DNA from: Siphonodentalium dalli
Lineage: Eukaryota; Mollusca; Scaphopoda; Gadilida; Siphonodentaliidae
Assembly: GCA_032622095.1 (NCBI GenBank)
Contig: CP136061.1
Location: 127,670,754-127,734,753 of the forward strand
Direction of reading: 5' to 3'
Length of the DNA stretch: 64,000 bases
Position 1 is the stretch's first letter, and every line of letters starts with the position of its first letter. The notes beneath the pieces are model-generated. The model had not been told where the DNA came from. It ran no database searches and saw only the letters and a program-made list of their open reading frames with translations. Made by a program: the position numbers and the translations under genes. Positions 24,101 to 34,216 of the stretch are shown in pieces.

Positions 24101-26086
24101 TCGCTTAAATTTTTATCGAAAACAATAATAATTAACAGACAGAGAACTTTGTCCCAAAGAGCAGCGTGACGTCATTGCACGCAACGATATTACACGTGTC
24201 TATTACGCTCGAATATTACATAGGAAAATAGTGCTAATCATGTGATAAAATAACATATAGACTTCTTGGATTCATATCAAATAAGTGCATTACTTTTAAC
24301 GATTTAAATAATGCTACATTTTGCTGGAGCCATTTTCATCCATGCACTGACTTCAAGGAGAACAAACTCTGCCCATCGTTCCGCCGGGGCTGAGTCAGTG
24401 TAAAATAATATATAAATATTCGATTGTATATAAAACAAACTTTGATTCTAGTACCTGAAGCTCTACTGAAAGAGCAGTGTGATGCCAGGGAAGTTAAACG
24501 AAGTAATAATAAGACAAACTAACTAAGTCAAAACAACTCATGCAGTGACAAAGAGACAGAGTATAAGCCATAGAGAAGGCGGTAGTTAATTAATTAATTA
24601 ACACCTTTATTAACACCTTTGCTATATGGCTAATCTCATGTTCGTTTGTGTTCGTTGTTTAGTAGCTTTGCATTCAAATAATGCTTATAACTCGAAAAAT
24701 AAGTCATCAAAATTGGAAATAACACCACATACACATATAATGGACCCACACACACCCACTAACCAAATTTCACCCTTCTATTCCGCTTTTTAGACCTGTG
24801 TTCGTTTATGTGCGTTTGTGTTCGTTGTTTAGTAGGACCGAGTGGCACACAACAGATACCTCGGACTAGAAATCTCAAACGACTTAAAATGGACAACTCA
24901 TATTAACAACACATCAAAGAAAGCAAACTCAACACTGGGCTTTCTACGCCGCAACCTAAAGTTTATGCCAGGAAAACTAAAACAGATAGCGTACCTATCC
25001 CTAGTCCGGTCCATCATGGACTACGGCGCAACCATCTGGGATCCATACCAACAAAATGAAATCAACCTCCTAGAAAAAATACAGAGGAAGGCAGGGAGAT
25101 TCATTAAAAACGACTATCGAAGCTACCATCCTGGATCAATGACGACCATACTCAAGGAACTAAAGCTACCACCACTATACGAGAGGAGGAAAATCCAGCG
25201 GCTGTCATACTTTTATAAGGTGGTAATGAACCTGGTACCAGCTATGCCATCCGACGACTTCCTCACAAAAAAGAGAGAATCCAGGAAAATAACATCAAAA
25301 ACATTCAGTGACCACCAAGTAACAAACCTGGTCACGAAGTACGAAACCAAAAACACTGTGCACAATACGAGAACTCCTTCTTTGTTCGCACCACAATCGA
25401 CTGGAACCACCTGGAGGAAAATATTGCGTCGTCTGAATAACCAGAGACCTTCCTTGCTGCTTTAGAGCCAGCAAAAGAGGAAGAGACACAAAAACCGCGC
25501 AACTAACATCTGCCCAGTCACCGTCCTACATTACCACTATTGGGATCTTGGACGTAACAATACAGTCACAGATACACTGAGATACAGGTTAGCTGAATAC
25601 AGCTATTGTAGCTGTATTCTCACATTTGCCAGACCTGATTATAATGTTGGTGTATTTATTTTATAATTTTATATTGATTTTTCAAATGTAGGTCAAATGT
25701 GGATGTAATTCCAGAATATAATTCTCAAAAATATATTAATTTATTGCAAAATTTTATAATATACCAAGCGGTATTTCACTCACTTTTATTCCATAATTAT
25801 GAAGGGTTTGCATGATATATTCAACACGTCTATTGACACTGTTCTTTGCTTCATCTGCGCTGTCTTTTGATGCCTTAACTGTCACTTGAACATGGGCTCG
25901 TTCGGGCAGGGAAGTCACATCCCCCGTTGCTACCACTTCGATGTCTCTTTTCGCATTGGATTTTGGAATTTCGTTTTGAAATTGAAAGTCTTCAAAATGC
26001 TGGTTTTCGGAAACTTTGCGATTGTTTCCCATATTATAACTTGGAGTTGAAACGTATGTCTTCGTTGGATTAGACCAGTAAGTCAT
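15196..26086 (-). CDS. IRAK1BP1: IRAK1BP1 (SIMPL-domain protein), three coding exons
   Basis: Coding exons on the minus strand: 26086-25784 (phase 0 end), 16080-15884 and 15457-15196 (stop TAA), all with AG/GT borders. They encode 253 residues, close to the ~260 of mammalian IRAK1BP1. Exon 1 carries the family stretch RAHVQVTVKASKDSADEAKNS followed by NRRVEYIMQTL. Exon 2 carries LRRVDGSF, CNLLSEKLDESV and PDFQHSPDSLESL. Exon 3 carries AKVKAQEMAK, KEECTKEWF and a basic C-terminus. This is the SIMPL (DUF541) fold throughout. In mammals the protein binds IRAK1 and modulates NF-kB signalling. I chose the ATG at 26086 (MTYWSNPTKTYV), which fits the vertebrate N-terminus length; the frame stays open upstream to a TTG at 26134. 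Intron 1 is 9.7 kb and consists almost wholly of nested transposons. The gene converges on SMARCAD1. Confidence 0.92.
16114..17290. mobile_element. Tc1/mariner-like (pogo/Tigger-type) non-autonomous element
   Basis: TA flanks at 16112 and 17291. Ends CAGTAAAACCTCTCTAATCC and an inverted GGTTTGGAGAGATTTCACTG, followed by TCGGACCGGCCCTT-like and GAACAATTCGTTCGG blocks. Length 1177 bp. No transposase frame remains. The element starts 33 bp upstream of the IRAK1BP1 exon 2 acceptor. Confidence 0.8.
17747..18079. mobile_element. Short element with ~90 bp terminal inverted repeats
   Basis: CCTTATAAATTCGAAAAA...GGGGAATATATTTCTTAGTT...TAATAATGTACTTCACTG at the left is mirrored at the right (17985-18079), leaving a centre of about 150 bp. 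The sequence outside the left arm (17690-17746) plus part of that arm recurs inverted at 28423-28525. Confidence 0.7.
18263..18706 (+). mobile_element. tRNA-derived SINE
   Basis: The head contains an A-box-like GTGGTCCAGTGGTTAGCGCG and a B-box-like GCGAGTTCGCGGCC about 40 bp on, the spacing of a tRNA internal promoter. The body has an unrelated middle and ends GGCGCTTTACAAATGCTATA followed by (ATT)n at 18692-18705, a tail shared by many invertebrate SINEs. It interrupts the left inverted repeat of the 18222 element after GCTGTAT. No clean target duplication was found. Confidence 0.7.
18761..19759. mobile_element. TIR element with ~190 bp inverted repeats
   Basis: CGATAATAAACTAGAAGCGC at the left is mirrored by GCGCTTCTATTTTATTATCG at the right. 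The arms continue through ATTCTCCGGCCACCCTCAAC, AACCGTCACTTGTTTTCTGA and the ACTACGGC.GTCGATGTCAG block. The ~600 bp centre has no credible coding frame. Confidence 0.8.
19760..21764 (+). repeat. ~2 kb interspersed repeat, copy A
   Basis: From AACGAGAGGCCGATCACGAT to a hairpin GTTTACCATACTATGGTATG and GGGTAAACATAAAA. A near-identical copy in the same orientation is at 47021-49920. The 3' half has three diverged ~150 bp units with GGATCAAACCCATATTCGAA and then a GACGGACAGACA microsatellite (about 21655-21695). Subterminal ATGTTTAACCCATACC is inverted at the end. No coding capacity. Confidence 0.85.
22385..24840. mobile_element. 2.46 kb TIR element inserted in the LINE
   Basis: Inverted ends GGTCCTACTAAACAACGAAC extend about 200 bp each (22385-22585 and 24627-24840), with the AACAACGAAC module present twice per end. 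It is flanked by AGTGGCAC (22377-22384 and 24841-24848), an exact 8-bp duplication of LINE sequence. No recognisable transposase; frames inside are short. The 8-bp duplication suggests a hAT or related family. Confidence 0.85.
23930..24244. mobile_element. Palindromic element TAGAGGATCTCACATGAG family, copy 1
   Basis: Central palindrome with arms TTCTATTTTATACG...AAATTCGATTTGAGCC and complement. It ends ...CATGTG with imperfect 5-bp flanks (ATACA/ATAAA). The same family lies at 43591-43867, also nested in another element. Confidence 0.7.
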
Positions 26087-26134
26087 AATCAAGGGAACGC
26101 GAGTTAAAATTGTTAATTTGTTCAGCCAAAACAA

Positions 26135-27168
26135 GTTGATTCGGGTTTCTTCGTTGCGGCCATTTGTAAACTTCCGTTTCTAAGACAACTTCAAAATGTG
26201 GAAGAGGAAACGAAACGAACAGCAGGTGCCCGTAGAACTACGGAAAACCATTACAACCTCAATTTTTCTAAATCCGTTCTGAAGACGTCCGTCGTGCTTT
26301 TAACTCATGTTTTTACAATTGTCATGCGTTGAGTGGATGTTTTTTTTAGTTGAGGCTTTAAATTGGCAAAATACTCGTATATGTCTGGCGATTCTGAAGA
26401 AAAAGATAGTGTAACCTACATAATATTTATAGATAGGCTATATTATACATTGGTTATATTATACATTGGTAACATCGGTATATACTATTTTTGCCATGAA
26501 ACCAGACCCAAGTAATGCCACTCCTCCCAACATGGACATCTTTATATTATAAGGAAGTCGGTTCCAAGATGTCAGTAAGAAATTACCGTTTTCCAAATTA
26601 TTTTGATTCCAGCTTGATAGCAAATAAAAAAAAAATGACTGTCATATTGCCACAAGGAAAGTATAACTATGCTAGTATCGTAGTACTCACGAGTGTTAAT
26701 TACTTCGCAAATAAATTCTCACATCTTATCTTTATAAATGGTCATATTACGGTTAGAACTACATATTGAAAATTACCACAACTCTTGGGCTTACCTTCGA
26801 GGACCCCCAGATGCAAAATCTCGGTTTGCATTCATAGTGTTAATCTACCGTAGATTTATATTTCCCGCCTTCTCCTGTTGCACGATGTCTCGAACTCGCA
26901 GTAATTTTTTGTTTTGTTTGTCGCCCAACATCTTAAAGAAGCATTACAGATACATAATCCGAATTAACGGTCCTAAATTACTATTTCATTGGCTTCGGGT
27001 GTAAAAAAAAAACATATTTGATTCGAGTATTTAGGGATATCTCAATCCGCCATTCCGATCGATATATGGCCATTTCGATGAGAAATGAGAACGTGTTCAA
27101 ACTCACTGAATTAAGCACATATGGAGCAATAAACACTCATACTGAGGCCGTGCCTCCACAACTCTGAT
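26135..27168. other. Upstream flank of IRAK1BP1, no gene seen
   Basis: AT-rich DNA. The first few hundred bases left of 26500 would contain the IRAK1BP1 promoter and 5' UTR. No TATA box or conserved element was identified, and the short frames look random. Confidence 0.4.
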
Positions 27169-27312
27169 GCAGAACAGCACAGTTGTTTCATCCGGACGGA
27201 TCCACAATGTTCCCATGCAGAACAGCACAGTTGTTTCATCCGGACGGATCCACACTGTTCTCATACAGAACAGCACAGTTGTTTCCTCCGGACGGATCCA
27301 CAATGTTCTATA
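27169..27312. repeat. Minisatellite, 48 bp unit, three copies
   Basis: Units start at 27169, 27217 and 27265, each with GCAGAACAGCACAGTTGTTT and CCGGACGGATCCACA (single-base differences only). One further unit occurs alone at 28370-28422 in the same orientation, so the repeats bracket the coding remnant between them. Confidence 0.85.
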
Positions 27313-27457
27313 CTATACTATACTGAGGGGTTTGGGATTTAACCCGGGAAGATTTGAAAGGGGCGGCACCCCTTTCCTACAACCCACTTGAAATTTAATG
27401 AAATACATGTTATGGTAATACATAAGCATGAATTGGTGAGGGTGAAATGAAAATGAT

Positions 27458-28291
27458 CTAGACATTATTTCTTTTTCTTGTTTTTTTTTTTCTGTGTTGG
27501 AGTTCTTGTTGTTGTTGTTGTTGTTGGAGTTCTGTTTGTTGTTGTTGTTGTTGTTGTTCCTGTTGTTGCATTCTTAGCTGGATCCTCAGGTTGTCGGTCG
27601 TGACCGACGCCATCAGTCTGTTGGCTTCTGCCTGAGTCTCCAGCGTGCTCTTAACTGCTTCTTCGATGGTGAGAGTGGAGCTGCTGCTGGTGGTGCTGTT
27701 GTTGTTGTTGGAACTGGTGGAGCTGGTGGACACCGGGATGTGATGGTAATCCGGTGTCCGAGGTGTAAAGTTATCCAGTTCCATGTCGAAGCTGGCGGCA
27801 GGAACATCTGGGGTGGTATCCACGTCCCTGTCTCCGCAAGCCTCGACGACGACAGCAGGGACCTCCGGCAGATCCACGGAGTCCCTGCTAGCTGGTTCAA
27901 TGTCGTCAGTCTCCATGCAGGTCGGGTCGTCTGCATGGGCGTCTCTCAGACAACTCCAGCCTGCCGGCTATGACTCTGGGAGGCTGAACCACACGGGGAG
28001 GGGCGACTGGCCGATCAACAGTCACCCCCTTCTGCTTCTTCCATTTCACCCGTCTGGCAGCGTCTCTTCTTTCTGTGAGGGTGTCTTCTTCTTGGGAGGC
28101 CCCTTCTTCATAGTACAGCGGGTCTTGGCGTTCCTGTTCGCAGCAGAAGACTTCTGGGTGGCAGCATCTTCTGTCCGGAATTCTACACAGAGAACCAGAG
28201 AGCCCCTGTTAGCTTGGAGAGACCAACTAACAGCGTCCACTAACCGGCTTCTCTGTATAGCAGCCAACGCACCGTCGGGGATTGGCTCCAT
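27458..28291 (-). pseudogene. Retroelement-like ORF remnant (basic and Gln-rich pieces)
   Basis: Reading on minus: 28291-28046 has a frame with LVDAVSWSLQANRGSLVLCV and a basic end MKKGPPKKKTPSQKEE. Shifting one frame continues it as LTERRDAARRVKWKKQK, so a frameshift breaks the original. A second frame, 27916-27458 (152 codons, true ATG), is Ser/Thr/Asn-rich in the middle, Gln-rich at residues ~115-142, and ends KKKTRKRNN. The KKTPS...RRDAAR pattern resembles ORF1/gag-like nucleic-acid-binding proteins of invertebrate retroelements, from memory. The poly-Gln part reflects GTT/CAA expansion. Confidence 0.4.
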
Positions 28292-28422
28292 AATCCGTCC
28301 TGAGCCTAATCCAAAACCATCTCAGTCTGGCGTCCCCACGAGGGCAGTTACAACCGAAGTCGCGACCGCACAATGTTCCCATGCAGAACAGCACAGTTGT
28401 TTCATCCGGACGGATCCACAAT

Positions 28423-28525
28423 CCACTGAGAAATATATTCCCCGCGTTATTTTTTTCGACTTTATAAGGTTCCCTGACAAAACTTCAAAAAGTTCCAAGG
28501 TTTTGTACTGGTAGAATATAATCTC
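28423..28525. repeat. Inverted relative of 17690-17800
   Basis: GAAATATATTCCCC...TTTATAAGGTTCCCTGACAA...CCAAGGTTTTGTACTGGT is the reverse complement of 17690-17800, about 10.6 kb away. Confidence 0.65.
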
Positions 28526-29254
28526 TACGGGCGTTAGCATGATCTTTGTACAGACTATGCGACGTTTGCAATGGCTGTGCTCTTCCCTTCGCGCGCAGCT
28601 ACTTTTGTGAACAGTTTCGTGTAATGGATGACAACGGCAGACAAGACAGTTGTCTCATAATGTCGGCGAGACAAAGCCATAGCCATGATAATTGTCCTGT
28701 TCTCAACCACATCAAACACTGGTGAAACCAGTTGAAGAGGTCGGCTGTCTACAAATGTGCCCACAAGCAAACTGTGATAGATGATATGAACAATTTGTTG
28801 CAGGAGGAGTGAGTTGCTATGCATTAAAGGCGCATAAGGACACTTGTAAACATAATGAATGCACTGTGTCACCAAGTTTTGCAGAGGAATGGCGGCTATG
28901 CACTTGATATTGACACCATTTGAAAATAACCTGAACATTCTTTAAAATATGAGACTGTACTCTGAAGTGGTTTTTATAAATGGTAAATTTTACAGTAAAG
29001 TGGCGTCCAGAAAACAGTTAATGCACTCTGAGGGTAGTACCTTTCAGTACATTTTGCACATACCATGTTCTTGATCACTGTGAAATTTCATAACGATTGG
29101 ATGAATAACATGGAATGTTCAGGGTATTAATGGGATTTTTCTGTTTTGGGGGTGTTTATTTACAAACCAATACTTTGTGTGAGGTATGTACTTTTTGGCC
29201 AAGAGTTGAATATTTTCTTACTTTCATCAAATTGTAGAGTTAGAAGACACACAT
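28526..29254. other. Intergenic DNA between IRAK1BP1 and PEX7
   Basis: No gene or recognisable element. A 127-codon minus frame (28938-28555) has no recognisable domain and biased composition, so I do not call it. Confidence 0.35.
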
Positions 29255-29345
29255 TTAACAAGGCAGTCAATGACTGTGGGGTCGCTCACCAGACTATAAA
29301 GACTGAGCAGACTGGGACTCTGATGACTACAACAGACATTACTTG
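29255..29345. repeat. Dispersed repeat, inverted relative of 13490-13560
   Basis: CAATGACTGTGGGGTCGCTC...GAGCAGACTGGGACTCTGAT matches the complement of 13490-13560. Confidence 0.55.
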
Positions 29346-29989
29346 ACAAAATCACTTAAGACAAATAGTTCTAAACATGGACATAGCTGGAGGTTTTCAG
29401 ATGAGCAGGGCTTTTTAAACAAAAGACAACCAAACCACAGTACTAAGTTCACATAATTTCTTTTGCATATCCCTCTTTTACAGCTGGTACCGGTACTTCA
29501 AGCTCTCAACTTTTGAAAATTTCCAACCTGACATCCCCATAAAGTAAAAATTTGTGGCCATTTCGGTCCAACAGTTTAACCTGAAGTAGGAACATATGGA
29601 CTGTTGGTTTAAAAACATACATGTTGGAAAATCAAATCAAACTATGAGAACAATTCTAATCTATTGTTGGTGTGAAGATCTAATCTACAACTAATGTTGT
29701 ATCAGGCATGAAACTTTCAACTGTTGAAAATTTGATCAAAGTCGGAGGGGGGGTCAAAACTACACCCCCTCTACACTCCCTCCCCATTGCCTCAAACATT
29801 TCCCCCACCCAGGCAGCTTAGAAATAATTAGGAATCTATATATTATTATACCAGTACCAAACAGCATAGATACCGGTAGGGTGGGGGTGTGGGGGAGTTA
29901 AATCTCTTATCGCTGCCCCTATTTGAACAAAATCCCCATCTATGAGATCCATTCATCTAGTAATTTCAAAGGGTTGATTTAAGAGTTGA

Positions 29990-30170
29990 AGTGAATTGAT
30001 TTCCCTCAAAAGTTTCCTAAAAAATTACCCCATTTTAACAAATCTGAACCCCGGCCACCCAAGGACCCTCCATACCAAATATAAGCTAAATAGGCCCAAT
30101 AGTTCTTGAGAAGAAATTGTTTTAAGAATTACTATGAAGGGTAAGAGTTATAGCCCTGGCTTCGCACCTA
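29990..30170. repeat. Repeat of the CACCAGGTCAAATAG family, inverted
   Basis: AACAAATCTGAAC...CCCAAGGACCCTCCATACCAAAT...TTGAGAAGAA shares its order with 31220-31500 and is the complement of the 12780-13320 units. Confidence 0.55.
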
Positions 30171-30446
30171 TTTGATGAACTTATTTGAACAAATCTGATT
30201 GTGAGTCACCTAGGCAATGTCCACACCAAAATATATAAACCTATTTGGTCTTTAATATGGATCTGGAGAATTAAACAATTGTTGATGGATAGACATCCCG
30301 ACAGGCAGACAGATGGAATGACAGTCCGACAGACAAATTCAATCCAATATAACCCCCAATTTTTCTTTGAAAAATCAAGGTATGATTTCACCTGGATAAG
30401 TGGTGGTTAATAAAATGATATGGGAACAGCCAAGTCTGAATTTAGT

Positions 30447-30840
30447 GTGTCTAACATTTGCAGAATGAGGTCCCCAAAGGGTAAATTTAATGATGCTATT
30501 CCAAAGGCAGGCTAGTATCACCGAATTCACCCTATGGGGACCTAATTCTGATTAGGCCTCAACTGTCTTAGGGAAACCTAGGAACAGATTGAAGTTCTCC
30601 AGTTGAAGTTGTTGATGTGCACCCATTGGGCACTTTGATTATGCATTGTATCTTCTGCAAAATAGGGCATATAGAAACTAAAAAATGACAATTTGATACT
30701 CTAGATTCTTCCCAGAAGATGAGGCCTAAGCAGAATTAGGTCCCCGGAGGGTGTATTTGATGATGTTAGCCTGCTGTATGGGGTAGCATCACTAAATTCA
30801 CTCTCTGGGGACCTCACTCTGCAAATGACAGACACACTAA
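30447..30840. mobile_element. MITE with GAGGTCCCC hairpins, copy 2
   Basis: Starts TTTAGTGTGTCTAACATTTG and ends AATGACAGACACACTAAATT, an inverted pair. Two internal hairpins as in 14255-14665. Confidence 0.75.
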
Positions 30841-31219
30841 ATTCAGGCTTGGGAACAGCAGTTTGTTTTAATTTGATAATGAAAAACAAACACCAGTGAA
30901 AGCAGTTGTTTACACAAGCCTGTCAGACGACATCAATTATTCTAATCTCAATTAATGACCTGTGTCTCTCTGCAGAGATATAACATCTGCTTCTGGTGAG
31001 AGAGGTAAGTTGGAATTTCAGAAATTATATGGGGTGTAAGGGCTGTTGGTTGGGGTCTGGGCCATGTGGGGTGGGGGGGGGGGGGTGATGGAATGTTTCC
31101 GTAATTTCATTAAAGATTAAAGTTTCATAACTCTGCAGATGTTATAATGGTGTTACTTTTTCAAATTTTATAACGTGTTTAAAAAAAAATAACAATTTTG
31201 TTAAATTGAGCAAGAGGTT

Positions 31220-31590
31220 CAATCTGAATTGTTTTTTTTTTAGTTATGACCCTGGTTCCGCCCACATTCGACCCAGTGACCTCATTCAGTTTGAACAAAT
31301 CGCCCAAGGACCCTTTATACCAAATATGAACTCATTCGGCCCAATGGAACTTGAGAAGAAGTCGTTTGAGAATTACTATGGTGTGAAAGAGTTATGGTCC
31401 TAGCTTTGCAACTATTTGACCTGGTGACCTCATTTGAACAAATCTGAATGTGAGTCACCTAGGGAACATTAACACCAAATATGAATCCATTTGGTCTTAT
31501 GGTTCTAGAGAAGAAGATGATTCTTGACGGACGGACGGATGGGCAGACAGATGAGGAGCGATGACTTTAGCTCCACCGGAGACTTTGTCT
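31220..31590. repeat. Repeat of the CACCAGGTCAAATAG family, inverted, with GACGGACGGACG tail
   Basis: Two diverged units (CCCAAGGACCCTTTATACCA and AGGGAACATTAACACCAAAT), then GACGGACGGACGG and CTTTAGCTCCACCGGAG. Non-coding. Confidence 0.55.
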
Positions 31591-31599
31591 CAAGTGAGC

Positions 31600-32640
31600 T
31601 AAAAACTTTCCATCCATACCTGTGGTGTTCGGTTAATATTTATTGATCAAATTATATATTCTCCACGGACCACAGTTGGAGACTTTCTGACCATACAATT
31701 ACTATTTAATAAGTCAATATTGTTTTAATCAGTGGTTGGAGAACCAGTCTGAAAATTCTAACCAGGGCTGGTGCTGCATTAATATTAAGGTCCTGACTGA
31801 GTTTCCAATCTTTTGGCCTTGAGTTGAAATTTGCCAACTGTTACTTGATATTTCACAAATTCTTGAATTGCACACTTGAACTGGTAAGTATATGTACGAA
31901 AACTTGATCCAATATTAGTTTAATTAAATATAAACTCAGGATTGCACTACATATTTCATAATATACTGATACAAATAAGTAGGAAACATATCAGAAATCT
32001 GAACCATGCTCACACAAATAAAATAAATTCATTCAATAGCATGCAAGCATGTAAATTAACAACAACTCAACATATGAATTATTCAATACATCAAGAAATT
32101 TAGCTGAACACCAATCAATTTCTTTTTTTCTTAATTTTGATTACTAATTGGAATTAAATTATGAATATAAGCTGCTATGGTGTATACTATGAATTCTGAT
32201 AGACAATAAATAAATTGAAAATAAATAATAATTTGGGTGTCTTTGAATTATTCAAGACATATTATGCGCTTATTTCATTACTTTAAACTAATATTTTACG
32301 ACTCATTTGAAGAATGTATCATGTATTCTTGTCGAAAAATTCAACAACATGGATGCACCATTTCGTAAAACACAATATCTGAACTACGAAAAAATGTAAC
32401 AGTTCGCCATTCATCCCGAAGAAATCACCAAAATAAGCAAACAACAATGATTTCTTTGATACAAAATTAATTAAAACACCTGCTTTGAGCAAGTTTATCC
32501 ACTGTGGCTCCCCAGTGGAGTGTTTCACACGTCCTTTAACTTCAACTGCAGTTAATTTGCATTTAACTGAGTGAATAATGAAATCATTAAATATGAACTA
32601 AATATGAATTAAAACATTTTATGGAAATGTTTAGAGTGCT
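31600..32640. other. Intergenic AT-rich DNA
   Basis: No gene seen. One short block at about 32455-32540 (TTTGAGCAAGTTTATCCAC...GTGGAGTGTTTCACA) is related to the 1-210 repeat. Confidence 0.35.
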
Positions 32641-32649
32641 GGTTGGGAG

Positions 32650-33015
32650 CATGCCTGAGTTTAGTGTACCTGTCATTTGCAGAATGAGGTCCCCAGAGGG
32701 TGAATTTAGTGATGCTATCCTGCATGTCGGGATAGAATCACAAAATTCACCCATTGGGAACCTCGATTATGCAATGTGTCATCTGCCAATTTGGGGATGA
32801 AGAGAAACTAAACTAAAAAAGAAATAGAATCTGTGTGAAGAAGTTTCTATAGCAATTTAATAATAAAGAAACTTTCCAGAGAAGATGAGGCCTAAGCAAG
32901 CAGAACGAGGTCACCAGATGGCGAATTTAGTAATGCTAGCCTGCTATGCGGGATAGCGTCACTAAATTCACCCTCTGGGGACCTCATTCTGCAAATGACA
33001 GGCACCTTATTCTGA
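32650..33015. mobile_element. MITE with GAGGTCCCC hairpins, copy 3
   Basis: GTGTACCTGTCATTTGCAGA at the left, TGCAAATGACAGGCACCTTA at the right. Two hairpins inside with GGGTGAATTTAGTGATGCTA. Confidence 0.75.
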
Positions 33016-34002
33016 GGCCTGGGTGGGAGTTTTAGGATGGGTGATGACATGATCAGTGCATTGTGATAATCAACATTATTTAAATATGAAATTTATATTG
33101 AACACAAGTTGGAATTTTATTTATATTCATTGATCAATCAGATTGCTGATGTTATTGATGGCCAACGTGATTATGCCTGTTTTGTTTTGATAAAAATAAA
33201 TTTCCCAAATCAAAGGTTACGTGACTCATCTTATGTGTTTTGATGCTATAAAATAGAAAGTACATTGATACATGTATAAATATGTTACAAGTAAAATCAT
33301 GAGTATATATGAGGCTACCATACCCATTTTTCATATGCCGGATTCCAGGTGTTTTGAAGCCCTAAACCGGATTCGAACTGTATCATTCGCCGGGTTCCAA
33401 CTGCATATAACTGGGTCCCGTTTACAGCGGAAAAGTCATGTTATTTCATATTAGGCACTAGTTTGCGCTTTCCAAATAAAGTAAATACACATATATTAAC
33501 CGATCAGCTCACTATAAAGATAACTGAAGTACAGTAAATTGTTCCCATACTTTATATAATATGGTAATTAGATCTAGTTTGGGGCCTATATTATCAGATT
33601 ATTAGCCGAATGATTAGCATGCGCCGTGAATTAACTATCAGGAAGAAAAATATCCATGTTATTGTTTTTTGTTTTTTTAAAACAATATATTCCTTGATGC
33701 TAAATTCTTAAACTCCTGATTCCATGTCTTTTTTAAAGCTGTATCCAGGATTCCAAGGGGGTAAGGGGGTGGTATCCACATATATACTACCCACAGGTAC
33801 TAAGCACATCCATAAGTTCTTTAAAACATCAAGCAAAATATGAGAAGATTCAGCCTAAACCAGAGGCTAATTTTCCTGCCAGAATCTTCTCAGGGATAAA
33901 TCTTACCGACCCAAACTCTTTTTCTCCATGGCGTAGCTGCTTTATTCATTTAGTGCCAAGGGTAATCCACTAATCATAATAATCAAGCATTTGATTAAGA
34001 TG
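33016..34002. other. Downstream flank of PEX7
   Basis: No coding frame or element recognised, only AT-rich sequence. Confidence 0.35.
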
Positions 34003-34008
34003 TTTATT
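34003..34008 (-). terminator. Candidate polyadenylation signal of PEX7
   Basis: TTTATT on + (AATAAA on -), 209 bp beyond the PEX7 stop codon. It would give a short 3' UTR free of recognised repeats. Confidence 0.4.
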
Positions 34009-34216
34009 AAAATATGAGTAAGACAAAAATATTAACAAAATGTCCCTTAAAAGTCCATAAAAATATGATTTTGAATGATTTCGATCAGATATTTCATTGA
34101 AGGTTCTCTTGGTCCGTCTTGTGTGACCAAATCAACCATTGGACAGAGTGTGTGAGCTGTGTGTAGTCTTGTGACACTTTTTGTTATCACTCTAAATCCA
34201 CATATTGCATGAAGCA

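Larger units (their letters stand above)
21844..25465 (+). pseudogene. Non-LTR retrotransposon reverse-transcriptase fragment, interrupted
   Basis: The 5' frame 21844-22384 encodes RT motifs ILDFSKAFDTVPHNKL, SGVPQGTVLGPLLF and FADDCLLYR, then an in-frame stop after about 133 codons; readable frame continues past it (LEGWAKHWGMSFNAKKC). After an inserted element, 24841-25465 continues with NRYLGLEISNDLKW and RSIMDYGATIWDPY up to a stop. This is the palm, thumb and C-terminal order of a Jockey/CR1-like LINE. The endonuclease and ORF1 are missing, so the copy is 5'-truncated and dead. Confidence 0.9.
18222..25637. mobile_element. Composite 7.4 kb transposon nest in IRAK1BP1 intron 1
   Basis: Outer inverted ends CAGGTCTGGCAAATGTGAGA and its complement continue into AATACAGCTACAATAGCTGT on both sides and are flanked by ATTAT (18217-18221 and 25638-25642). 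Inside, in order, are a SINE, a 1 kb TIR element, a 2 kb repeat, and a LINE split by a 2.46 kb TIR element. A second inverted pair (about 18712-18760 and 21764-21816, TACTCTCAAACCGGCTGTTT type) brackets the 1 kb and 2 kb parts. Confidence 0.65.

Noticed and set aside
26087-26134. Longer IRAK1BP1 N-terminus starting at 26134
   Set aside because: The codon there is TTG, not ATG; the first ATG (26086) gives a protein length matching the family.
27783-28514. 243-codon plus-strand frame, the longest in the window
   Set aside because: It is antisense to the Gln-rich and basic frames, low in complexity, runs into the 48-bp unit, and shows no domain.
28555-28938. 127-codon minus frame between IRAK1BP1 and PEX7
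   Set aside because: No domain, no splice context and no repeat similarity; likely chance.
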